A stretch of DNA of 34,562 bases from Clostridia bacterium. GTDB lineage: Bacteria > Bacillota > Clostridia > Christensenellales > Aristaeellaceae. The stretch's first letter is position 1; each line of letters opens with the position of its first letter. Positions 22,160 to 28,992 of this stretch are shown piece by piece. Under the pieces are notes generated by a model. It did not search any database. It was not told the origin of the DNA and worked only from the letters and a program-made list of their open reading frames with translations. The position numbers were made by a program, and so were the translations under genes. The stretch lies in contig JAFWEL010000121.1 in NCBI GenBank assembly GCA_017512905.1, forward strand, positions 1-34,562, in the 5' to 3' direction.

Positions 22160-23092
22160 ATGAAACAGGGATCGGGGATCGAGAACATCGCCATCATTGG
22201 CATGGGTGCGCTTGGGCTGTTGTTTGGCGACCTGTTGCAAAGAGATGAAGGGCTTTCCGTGGGATTCATCCTGGATGAGGCGCGAATGGCGCGATATCAG
22301 AGCCAATCCATCTCCGTCAACGGTGTGGCGAAACGCTTTGATTTCCTCGCTGCCAGAGAAGCAGCCGCGCCAGCGGAACTGGTGATCTTTGCGGTGAAGG
22401 CTACGGCCTTGGAAGGCGCTATGGAGGATGCCGCAGGCTATGTGGGACCGGGTACTGTGGTGGTTTCGCTGCTGAACGGCATCACCAGCGAGGGGCTGCT
22501 GGAAGCGCGCTTTGGCAGGAACAGGGTGGTCTATTGCACCGCCCAGGGCATGGACGCGACTCGCGAGGGACGCGCGTTGTACTACACGAAGCCGGGGCAG
22601 CTCTGCGTCGGCCTGCCGGATGGGAGGCCGAGGGACGGATTGGACGCGCTGGTCGAGGTCCTTCGGCGCACCGGGATTCCCCACACGGTTGAGGAGGACA
22701 TCCAGCATCGTCTGTGGAGCAAGTTTATGCTGAACGTGGGCGTCAACCAGGTGGTCATGGTGCGCGAAGGAAACTATGGCACCGTTCAGGCTTCAGGTGA
22801 GGCCCGTGAGCAGATGGTCGCCGCCATGCGGGAGGTCATCGAGCTGTCGAGGCTGGAGGGCGTGCCGGTTACGGAGGCGGATTTGGAATATTATGTCAGC
22901 CTCATCGACACGCTCTCCCCGGAGGGAATGCCCTCCATGCGTCAGGATGGCCTGGCTCACCGAAAGAGTGAGGTTGAATTGTTTTCCGGGACCGTTTGTC
23001 GCCTTGCCAGGAAACATGGTTTGGATGTGCCGGTCAATCGAAAGCTGTATGAAACGATACTCGCAATGGAAGCGGGATGGAGCGGATACTGA
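22160..23092 (+). CDS. Ketopantoate reductase family protein (ApbA/PanE-like)
   Basis: 310 residues. The NADP-binding loop is 'IAIIGMGALGLLFG' at 10-23, 'ELVIFAVKATALEGAM' and 'VVSLLNGITSEGLLE' follow the family, and the C-terminal helical domain contains 'RLWSKFMLNVGVNQV' (catalytic-Lys region) and 'HRKSEVELFSGTVCRLARKHG'. In pantothenate synthesis such enzymes reduce 2-dehydropantoate, but Clostridia carry several paralogues and none of panB, panC or panD is nearby, so the substrate is uncertain and panE is not assigned. GGAGGAAAT lies upstream of the ATG. Confidence 0.88.
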   Translation: MKQGSGIENIAIIGMGALGLLFGDLLQRDEGLSVGFILDEARMARYQSQSISVNGVAKRFDFLAAREAAAPAELVIFAVKATALEGAMEDAAGYVGPGTVVVSLLNGITSEGLLEARFGRNRVVYCTAQGMDATREGRALYYTKPGQLCVGLPDGRPRDGLDALVEVLRRTGIPHTVEEDIQHRLWSKFMLNVGVNQVVMVREGNYGTVQASGEAREQMVAAMREVIELSRLEGVPVTEADLEYYVSLIDTLSPEGMPSMRQDGLAHRKSEVELFSGTVCRLARKHGLDVPVNRKLYETILAMEAGWSGY

Positions 23093-23180
23093 GATAGACA
23101 GGCAATTCAAAAGGCCGTAACGCATGTTGTTGGCCACAGGGCGCTTCATGTGCCGGCGTGATTCATTTTGTTTTCCGGGG

Positions 23181-23348
23181 CTGTTCATGGAGCGGCACAT
23201 AGCAAAGGTCGTGCGGCGCAAGAGCAAGAATCACCTCAAAGGTCCGGCGAAGCGGATCGAAGAGGACGACAGAAGGTTTGAAGAGAGCTTTCGGAGATTG
23301 ATAGAAAGCTGTTATGAAAAAACCGCTGAAAGGGGACAGGTATACTGA
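23181..23348 (+). pseudogene. YaiI/YqxD C-terminal fragment
   Basis: The frame 'LFMERHIAKVVRRKSKNHLK' continuing to 'EEDDRRFEESFRRLIES' matches the last third of the YaiI protein at 3533-3991 (LLMERHMAKVARRKSKNHLK; DEDDRRFEESFRRLL). Homology begins abruptly at 23181. The N-terminal acidic active region is absent. It ends at TGA (23346) after a divergent tail. Confidence 0.8.
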
Positions 23349-23526
23349 ATCGTGTATACAAGTGGAAAGCGCACGATGGTCAGCAGCAAAACGAAGGATA
23401 TTCCTGATCACTTCGGTCCTCATGGCGCTGTTGGATCTGATGTTTGTGGCCATGCAGCGCTACAATCGCCCGCTTGTCGTGCGACTGGCGGAAAGGCAAA
23501 GCGGGAAAAGAAGGAAAAGCAGATAG
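23314..23526 (+). other. Possible short membrane-protein ORF or gene-end remnant
   Basis: A 70-codon frame overlapping the YaiI fragment. Only the second half looks coding: a basic residue cluster, the helix 'IFLITSVLMALLDLMFVAMQ', then 'RYNRPLVVRLAERQSGKRRKSR', a typical C-terminal basic tail. The ATG at 23314 has no good ribosome site. It may be the end of a deleted membrane protein. It stops 11 nt before the aldo/keto reductase ATG. Confidence 0.35.
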
Positions 23527-23537
23527 GGAGGGATACG

Positions 23538-24632
23538 ATGAAATACAGGATCAACCGGCGGACCGGGGACAGGATCAGCGAGCTCGGGTTGGGCTCGGCC
23601 TACCTGTGCGACGCGGACATGAACGGGGCGGTGCGCGCCCTGCGCGCGGCCTATGACGGCGGGATCAACTACTTTGACCTCGGGGCGGGAAACGGCAGGG
23701 CGTTTTCGATGTGGCGCGAGGCCCTCGCGGACGTGCGGAAAAACGTGCTGTACCAGGTCCACTTTGGCGCGGACTACTCCAAGGGCGATTACGGCTGGAC
23801 GCTGGACCTGGAGACGGTCAAGCGGTCCGTGGATTGGATGCTGAAGGCGCTGGGCACGGACACCATCGACTATGGCATGATCCACTGCCAGGACGAGCTT
23901 TCGGACTGGGAAACCTATCAGAAAAACGGCGTCTATGACTTCCTTCGCCAGATGAAGGAGCGCGGCGTCGTGCGCCACATGGGCTTGTCCTCCCACACCC
24001 CCTCGGTCATCGGGCGGATCCTGGACGAGGCGCCGGTGGACATGCTGCTGTTCTCGATCAACCCCGCCTATGACTACGGTCACGGCGAGTTTGCCAACGG
24101 CGGCGTGGACGAGCGCGCGGCCATCTATCGCCGTTGCGAGCGGGACGGCGTAGGCATCTCCGTGATGAAGCCCTTCTCCGGCGGCCAGCTTCTGGACGCG
24201 GCGCAGTCGCCCTTCAAGCGGTCGTTGACGCCTTATCAATGCATCCGCTACGCCCTGGACAAGCCCGGAGTGCTGACGGTGCTGCCCGGCGCCCGGTCGG
24301 TGATGGAGGTGGAGGCGCTTCTGGCCTACCATGATCAGCCGGAGGAGGCGTTGGATTACAGCGTCATCGGCGGCTTCGCGCCCGTCGAGGCGGGCGGCAA
24401 GTGCGTGTACTGCAACCATTGCCAGCCCTGTCCGATGGGCCTGGACATCGCCCTGATCAACAAGTATTACGACCTGGCGAGGGCCGGGGACGGCATGGCG
24501 GCGGAGCACTACGCAAAGCTGGACAAGGCGGCCGGGGACTGCGTGGGCTGTGGCCACTGCGACCGGCGCTGCCCCTTCCATGTGGCGCAGGGCGAGCGGA
24601 TGCGGGAAATCGCCGGATATTTTGGAAAATGA
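23538..24632 (+). CDS. Aldo/keto reductase with C-terminal [4Fe-4S] domain
   Basis: 364 residues from the ATG at 23538, with a GGGAGGG site. Residues 1-280 are an aldo/keto-reductase barrel ('ISELGLGSAYLCD', 'GINYFDLGAGNG', 'DTIDYGMIHCQDE', 'VRHMGLSSHTPSVIGRIL', 'GISVMKPFSGGQLL'). The catalytic Tyr usually found a few residues after the Asp of 'YFDLG' is not evident. The C-terminal 75 residues carry two clusters, CVYCNHCQPCP (289-299) and CVGCGHCDRRCP (335-346). Such fusions are common in anaerobes and may use ferredoxin-linked electrons rather than NADPH alone. Substrate unknown. Confidence 0.9.
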   Translation: MKYRINRRTGDRISELGLGSAYLCDADMNGAVRALRAAYDGGINYFDLGAGNGRAFSMWREALADVRKNVLYQVHFGADYSKGDYGWTLDLETVKRSVDWMLKALGTDTIDYGMIHCQDELSDWETYQKNGVYDFLRQMKERGVVRHMGLSSHTPSVIGRILDEAPVDMLLFSINPAYDYGHGEFANGGVDERAAIYRRCERDGVGISVMKPFSGGQLLDAAQSPFKRSLTPYQCIRYALDKPGVLTVLPGARSVMEVEALLAYHDQPEEALDYSVIGGFAPVEAGGKCVYCNHCQPCPMGLDIALINKYYDLARAGDGMAAEHYAKLDKAAGDCVGCGHCDRRCPFHVAQGERMREIAGYFGK

Positions 24633-24713
24633 GCTCTATGGGGGAGAGTATTTGGAAAGAACGGGGATTTGCGATCATGAGAAATGAGATTGCTTCACGT
24701 CCTGTTCATGGTA

Positions 24714-24895
24714 ATACTCTTCTCAGTCCAAAATAACATCAATCAAGGGCTGCTTTTCCGCCGCTGCTGCGTCTGAAAAACTTGACTTGCCGCCCTAAAG
24801 GACTGGCTTCGCGTCGCCAGCAAGCCTGCGTTTTTCATCCTTGCATCGACGAAAAAACATCTCCTTGCTTGATAACATTTTAGATTGAATAGTAT
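24714..24895. mobile_element. MITE-like element, family B, copy 3 (182 bp)
   Basis: The left end reads ATACTCTTCTCAGTCCAAAA; the right end, read inward, ATACTATTCAATCTAAAA. They align with a 2-base gap. Internal 'CTTTTCCGCC', 'CTGCGTC', 'CTTGACTTGCCGCC' and 'GACGAAAAA' correspond to blocks of copy 1 in inverted orientation. It contains the 24-bp module at 24794-24817 (one substitution). It fills most of the gap 24633-24931. The sequence left of it (24690-24713) resembles the region upstream of the Fic gene. Confidence 0.7.
24794..24817 (+). repeat. 24-bp interspersed module, copy 2
   Basis: Starts CCTAAAGGACT and ends CTTCGCGTCGC, with G instead of A at position 13. Flanked by CTTGCCG and CAGCAAG as in copy 1. 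Confidence 0.85.
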
Positions 24896-24931
24896 AAAAC
24901 AATTATTTCCTGACATTATTTCCGTTTTTTC

Positions 24932-25939
24932 TCAATTGGGCTGTGAACAGACCCCGTACTGCGTGGCCAGCCGCCGGGCTTCAGCCTTCATTTTTTCCAC
25001 CACGGGCTTGGGGCCGGTAATGCGTATGCCGTCGCCCAGGGCCATGATCCAGCCGAAGAACTGGGCGCTGACGGCCACGTTCACCTTCGCCTCGAAGTGG
25101 TCCTCGTCGGTGGGCACAAGCAGTATGTCCTTGCCGAAGCGGTCGATCAGCACGCCTACCATGCGGTTTTCGCCCTCCAGCGTGACGGCGGTCTCCTCAC
25201 CGCCAAACATGCCGAACACGCTCTTGGCGTAGTGGGCCATGTCGAAGGCCTCCACGTGCTCCCGGCCTTCCCGGGGGGCGTCGGTCAGCGAGATGCGCTG
25301 CATCTTGTCCACGCGGTAGTGCTTGATCTTCCCGTCCGCGGCGTCGAAGGCCACGAGATAGTAATTCTCGTCGTCCCAGGTCAGGCACCAGGGGCTCACC
25401 TGGTACCACATGCCGCCCCGGCGCAGGGCCATCTCCTTGTTCACGGTCCACTGGCTGTACTGGAAGCGGATCTGGGAATTGTCGTTGATGGCGGCGTGGA
25501 GCTTGTCGATGTTATAATAGATGGATTCGTTCATCGTCTTCACCCGCCCGGCGATGATCACCTGACGGTGCAGCTGGCGGGCCTGGTGGGCGCTGACAAG
25601 CCCCTCCAGCTTGCCGATCAGCTCCCGGGACTTCCGGTCGGTGATGAACTTCGCCGCCTGGACCGAGTCCACCAGCAGCTTCAGCTCCGGCAGCTCGAAT
25701 TCCCGGGAGGCGAGGCTATAGTAGGTGTTGTGTCCCACGTGCTGGCTGAGGATGTCCAGCCCGAAGCGGCGCAGCTCCTCAAAATCCACGTAGAGCGTCT
25801 TGCGGTCGGCGTTGACCTCGTATTCCGCCAGCCGCGCGATGATCTGCGGCATCGTCAGCCCGTGCTCCTCGTCGGTCTGCTCGTGGAATATCTTTGAAAG
25901 GTAAAGCATCTTCAGCTTCTGGTTCTCGCCCTTGGCCAT
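24932..25939 (-). CDS. WYL-domain transcriptional regulator
   Basis: 335 residues. The N-terminal 60 residues form a winged helix-turn-helix ('KMLYLSKIFHEQTDEEHGLTM', 'YEVNADRKTLYVDFEELRRFGLDI'), followed by a helical linker. The WYL domain is at about 140-230 ('QYSQWTVNKE...GGMWYQVSPWCLTWDDENYYLVAFDA', 'IKHYRVDKMQRISL') and the WCX extension at 240-330. WYL domains sense nucleic-acid or nucleotide ligands and often regulate DNA-damage or stress genes. AGGAGG precedes the ATG. Its target is unknown; no divergent gene shares its promoter, since upstream lies a family A element. Confidence 0.9.
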   Translation of the reverse strand: MAKGENQKLKMLYLSKIFHEQTDEEHGLTMPQIIARLAEYEVNADRKTLYVDFEELRRFGLDILSQHVGHNTYYSLASREFELPELKLLVDSVQAAKFITDRKSRELIGKLEGLVSAHQARQLHRQVIIAGRVKTMNESIYYNIDKLHAAINDNSQIRFQYSQWTVNKEMALRRGGMWYQVSPWCLTWDDENYYLVAFDAADGKIKHYRVDKMQRISLTDAPREGREHVEAFDMAHYAKSVFGMFGGEETAVTLEGENRMVGVLIDRFGKDILLVPTDEDHFEAKVNVAVSAQFFGWIMALGDGIRITGPKPVVEKMKAEARRLATQYGVCSQPN

Positions 25940-26043
25940 CGGTATACCTCCTTTATGAATTCTGATTTGTCGCGGGCTTGCGCCCGTTTGAAGGGGGACA
26001 GGTCCCCCTTCAATACATCCTCCTCAGATTTGCCTGAAATCGT

Positions 26044-26067
26044 CCTAAAGGACTAGCTTCGCGTCGC
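26044..26067 (+). repeat. 24-bp interspersed module, copy 3
   Basis: Starts CCTAAAGGACT and ends CTTCGCGTCGC. It lies in the loop of the GAAATCG/CGATTTC stem and is absent at the same point of the family A copy at 34426. The inserted unit is 26043-26066, flanked by TCG on both sides. Confidence 0.9.
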
Positions 26068-26134
26068 AAGCGATTTCCGGGCGGCAAATCTGTAAGGAAG
26101 CCTTTTTTGCTCTGGTCGACAGGCTCCCTGCCGC

Positions 26135-26158
26135 CCTAAAGGACTAGCTTCGCGTCGC
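26135..26158 (+). repeat. 24-bp interspersed module, copy 4
   Basis: Starts CCTAAAGGACT and ends CTTCGCGTCGC. It lies between the inverted arms CCTTTTTTGC (26101) and GCAAAAAAGG (26157). Confidence 0.88.
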
Positions 26159-26274
26159 AAAAAAGGCCCCGCCCGCGGCGTACACGCCGCCGCGTGCGAT
26201 TAAAGATCGGGGCGCTACCGCCCCCGATACCCCGGTAAGTTAGCCAAAGGGGAGTTCGTCATCAGCTCGACAAA

Positions 26275-26802
26275 TCAGAATTTGCACCGGTCCCCCATGT
26301 GTTTCACCAAATATTCCCATATCTCTTCCGCCGGGGCGTTGCCCTGGCCGTCGGGCAGCAGGAAGGCCCGGGCGGCGTTGACGTACAGGTAGATGCAGCC
26401 CTTGACCCGGAAGGCGGCCTGGACCTCCTTCCAGGGTACTTGCACCGGGTTTTCGGCCATCTGGTCGTTGGTCACCTTCACGCCGTCGTTGTTCAATACC
26501 ACGGTGTAGACCCGTCGGGGCTTGTCCAGGTTGTGGTGCGCCACCTGTAAATTGACCTGGGAGAAGAACGTGCCGAAGTAAACCAGGGGAAGGCCGAGGC
26601 CCACCGCCAACAACACCGCGGCGATTAGGCCCGACTGCTCCCTTCGGGACAGCAGGGCGATCACGGCGAAGGCGATCAATATCACCGCGAACACCACCGG
26701 CCGCACCCAGCGCCTGCGCAGCTTCAGGGTATCGAAAAATGAAAATCGCCGGAAGGTCTTCGCGTCCAGCTTCACGGGGATCGTGTATTCCGTTCGTTTC
26801 AT
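26275..26802 (-). CDS. YcxB-like membrane protein
   Basis: 175 residues. Two membrane helices near the N-terminus ('WVRPVVFAVILIAFAVIALL', 'LIAAVLLAVGLGLPLVYFGTFF') are followed by a soluble beta-rich domain ('RRVYTVVLNNDGVKVTNDQM', 'VQVPWKEVQAAFRVKGCIYLYVNAARAFLLP'), the layout of the YcxB-like family. Function unknown. Its ATG overlaps the AraC stop (ATGA at 26799-26802), so it is co-translated with the regulator. The last residues (CKF) and TGA are encoded by the terminal repeat of the family A element, so its natural end may have been altered by insertion. Confidence 0.8.
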   Translation of the reverse strand: MKRTEYTIPVKLDAKTFRRFSFFDTLKLRRRWVRPVVFAVILIAFAVIALLSRREQSGLIAAVLLAVGLGLPLVYFGTFFSQVNLQVAHHNLDKPRRVYTVVLNNDGVKVTNDQMAENPVQVPWKEVQAAFRVKGCIYLYVNAARAFLLPDGQGNAPAEEIWEYLVKHMGDRCKF

Positions 26803-27713
26803 GAATGGGGTGCCTCCTGTCGTTCGTCGCCGCCCTGCGCGCTGCCGGCGGCCTGGGCGGCGTAGTCCCGGGGGCTGATGCCGTAGGCCTGGCGGAAGGC
26901 GCGGTAAAAGGCGCTATAATCGGAAAAACCGCACTCGGCGCATGCCTGCTGCATCGGCGCGCCCCGGCGAATCTGCTGTCGGACGGCCTCCAGCCGGTGC
27001 CGGCGGATGCATTCGCCGGGGGTCATGCCCACCTGGCGCTTGAACTGGCGGGTGAGGGTGTTCTTGTCCATGAAGAACCGCTCGGCCAGGGCGCTGACGG
27101 TGAGATCCCGGTCCGGCAGGTTGGCGACGATGTGCTCGTAGACCCGCATGATTTCCCGGTAGCGCAGCTCGGCTTTGTGGGGCACGATGTCCGTCCGGCT
27201 GGCGACGCTTCGGCTACAGTGGATCAGCAGCTGAGCGATGATGCTCCGGGCCATCGATGCGCTGTCGGCCTCGGGGTGGGCGTCCTCCCGGTGGAGTGCG
27301 AACAGCAGCTGGCGCATCAGCGCGGAGGTATCGGCGTCGGGCTGGATCAGGCTGCGGCCGGTCATGTCGCCCCAGAGGGCGTAGTGCAGCCGGGGCAGCG
27401 CGTCGGTGATGGAGCGCACATATTCCGTGCTGATCCACAGCACGAAGCGGTCGATGCTGCGCGGCGGTCCGGAAACGTCCGGCCGGTGCAGCTGGCCCGG
27501 GGCGACCAGCATCGCGTTGCCGGGGACCATGCTGTAGCGGATGCCCTCGACGATGTCGTCGAGGCGGTCGTTCAGCAGGAAGAACAGCTCGAAGAAATCG
27601 TGCTGGTGGGGCGGGCATGAGCAGCAGGCGGGGTTGTTATAGTGAAAAATTTCAAAGTCCTGCCGGCGCATCACCTGCCGCTGGTCAAAGGGGTTGAGCA
27701 GCCTGTGGGCCAT
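26799..27713 (-). CDS. AraC-family transcriptional regulator, likely for the uronate operon
   Basis: 304 residues. The N-terminal cupin-like sensing region has 'CPPHQHDFFELFFLLN' and 'VPGNAMLVAPGQLHRP', typical of sugar-binding AraC members. The C-terminal double helix-turn-helix is at about 205-285 ('LTVSALAERFFMDKNTLTRQFKRQVGMTPGECIRRHRLEAVRQ', 'QQACAECGFSDYSAFYRAFRQAYGISPRDY'). It is transcribed divergently from the TRAP/uronate operon across a 175-bp region, so regulation of that operon by a uronate or related ligand is the simple inference. GGGAGG precedes the ATG. Confidence 0.9.
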   Translation of the reverse strand: MAHRLLNPFDQRQVMRRQDFEIFHYNNPACCSCPPHQHDFFELFFLLNDRLDDIVEGIRYSMVPGNAMLVAPGQLHRPDVSGPPRSIDRFVLWISTEYVRSITDALPRLHYALWGDMTGRSLIQPDADTSALMRQLLFALHREDAHPEADSASMARSIIAQLLIHCSRSVASRTDIVPHKAELRYREIMRVYEHIVANLPDRDLTVSALAERFFMDKNTLTRQFKRQVGMTPGECIRRHRLEAVRQQIRRGAPMQQACAECGFSDYSAFYRAFRQAYGISPRDYAAQAAGSAQGGDERQEAPHS

Positions 27714-27758
27714 GGGTTCGCCTCCCGGGTTTTAAGCTGACAAGGGTTTTTCGTAAAC

Positions 27759-27787
27759 AGTATACTATGATTTGATGTTTTTTGCAA
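27759..27787 (-). promoter_or_regulatory. Sigma-A promoter of the AraC gene
   Basis: Read on the minus strand: TTGCAA (27787-27782), a 17-nt spacer, TATACT (27764-27759). Transcription would begin about 40 nt before the AraC start. Confidence 0.6.
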
Positions 27788-27788
27788 T

Positions 27789-27850
27789 GTAAATACACGT
27801 AAAAACCATTTACTTTTTCTCCAAAATGTGATTAGATATATATGTATACT
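27789..27850 (+). promoter_or_regulatory. Candidate operator and -10 for the TRAP/uronate operon
   Basis: GTAAAT (27789) and ATTTAC (27808) form an inverted repeat with a 13-nt spacer. About 30 bp downstream is a TATACT -10 (27845-27850) with no good -35, as expected for an activator-dependent promoter. Binding by the divergent AraC protein is inferred. Confidence 0.4.
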
Positions 27851-27888
27851 GCGCGATATGCGCGAAAGTAAAAAGGAGGAATACCCCA

Positions 27889-28872
27889 ATGAAAAAGCTG
27901 TTTAGCATCGCACTGGTTCTCGTCATGCTGCTGAGCTGCGCCTCTGCGCTGGCCGAGGTCACCCTGACCTACGCCGAGGTCAACCCCATCGAAGGCACCG
28001 TCGTCGGCGACGTGGCCCTGGCCTTCAAGTCCAAGCTGGAAGAGCTGTCCGGCGGCGAAGTCGTCGTTGACATCCAGGCCAGCGGCGTCATGGGCGACGA
28101 GAAGACCGTCCTGGCCAACATCCTGGGCGGCGATACCTCCGTGGACATCGTCCGCATTTCCGCCTTCGCGCTGAACCAGTACGGCGCTCAGAAGTCCGTC
28201 TTCCTGACCCTGCCCTATGTTTTCACCAGCGAGGATCATTACTGGAATTTCGTCGCCAGCGACCTGGCCAAGGAATTCCTGGCCGAGCCCAAGGAAGTCG
28301 GCCTGCCCTTCAACGGCCTGGCCTACGGCGAAGAGGGCTTCCGTCACTTCTTCCTGAAGAACGAAGCCCATACCATCGAAGACCTGAAGGGCTTGAAGAT
28401 CCGCGTGTCTGACGACCCGATCATGACCGGCATGGTCTCCGGCCTGGGCGCCGCCGCCACCACCGTTTCCTTCGGCGAGCTGTACAGCGCGCTGCAGACC
28501 GGCGTTGTGGACGCTGCCGAGCAGCCCATCACCAACTACCTGTCCAACTCCTTCCAGGAGGTTGCCCCCTATCTGCTGAAGGACGGCCACACCCTGGGCA
28601 CCATCGAGCTGATCGCCACCGACGCCGCCCTGGAGAAGCTGACCGACGAGCAGAAGGCCATGGTGCAGGAAGCCGCCGATTACGCCATGCAGGTTTGCAA
28701 AGAGTCCGTGATCACCAAGCAGGAAGAGGCCGAGAAGACCCTGATCGAGAAGGGCGCCACCATCATCGAGGTTGAGGACAAGACCCCCTGGGCGGAAGCC
28801 ACCAAGGACGTCCTGACCGCCAACATCGCCGGCATGGAGGACATCTACGAGCAGATCATGGCTCTGCAGTAA
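27889..28872 (+). CDS. TRAP transporter substrate-binding protein (DctP family)
   Basis: 327 residues with a strong AAGGAGGAA site. The N-terminal 'MKKLFSIALVLVMLLSCASA' is a signal peptide; LLSC could be a lipobox, or cleavage may follow ASALA. The DctP fold is clear: 'LTYAEVNPIEGTVVGDVALAFKSKLEELSGGEV', 'SVDIVRISAFALNQYG', 'AEPKEVGLPFNGLAYGEEGFRHFFLKN', 'LKGLKIRVSDDPIMTGMVSGLGAAATTVSFGELYSALQTGVVDAAEQP'. The Arg in 'GLKIRVS' is the usual carboxylate anchor. Neighbouring uxuA and uxaC indicate a hexuronate ligand. It delivers substrate to the DctQ/DctM permease. Confidence 0.93.
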   Translation: MKKLFSIALVLVMLLSCASALAEVTLTYAEVNPIEGTVVGDVALAFKSKLEELSGGEVVVDIQASGVMGDEKTVLANILGGDTSVDIVRISAFALNQYGAQKSVFLTLPYVFTSEDHYWNFVASDLAKEFLAEPKEVGLPFNGLAYGEEGFRHFFLKNEAHTIEDLKGLKIRVSDDPIMTGMVSGLGAAATTVSFGELYSALQTGVVDAAEQPITNYLSNSFQEVAPYLLKDGHTLGTIELIATDAALEKLTDEQKAMVQEAADYAMQVCKESVITKQEEAEKTLIEKGATIIEVEDKTPWAEATKDVLTANIAGMEDIYEQIMALQ

Positions 28873-28910
28873 TTTCACATTGTGATATCCTGAGCAATTC
28901 TTGACCCGGA

Positions 28911-28940
28911 GGGGGCGCAGGGCTTGACCCCTGCGCCCCC
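28911..28940 (+). promoter_or_regulatory. Hairpin between binding-protein and permease genes
   Basis: A perfect 12-bp stem GGGGGCGCAGGG/CCCTGCGCCCCC, followed by TTTCC. It is a weak terminator or RNA-stabilising stem that would raise binding-protein levels relative to the permease. Confidence 0.65.
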
Positions 28941-28992
28941 TTTCCATCGTGGCAAGCATGCATTCAACATCTGTTGCGAGGAGGATTTATAA

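Larger units (their letters stand above)
25958..26282. mobile_element. MITE-like element, family A, copy 1 (325 bp)
   Basis: Perfect 15-bp terminal inverted repeats: AATTCTGATTTGTCG at 25958-25972 and its complement at 26268-26282. The interior has no ORF and is packed with hairpins: CGGGC/GCCCG, a perfect 12-bp stem at 25988-26013, a large imperfect stem pairing AGATTTGCC..GAAATCG with CGATTTC..GGCAAATCT around 26027-26090, GGCGT/ACGCC, and ATCGGGG/CCCCGAT. Two 24-bp modules lie inside. A second copy begins at 34426. The element occupies the whole gap between the WYL gene and the YcxB-like gene and supplies the latter's stop codon. Confidence 0.8.

Noticed and set aside
15573..26158. CRISPR array based on the repeated 24-bp sequence
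   Set aside because: The copies are kilobases apart or in different orientations, not regularly spaced, and no cas gene is present.
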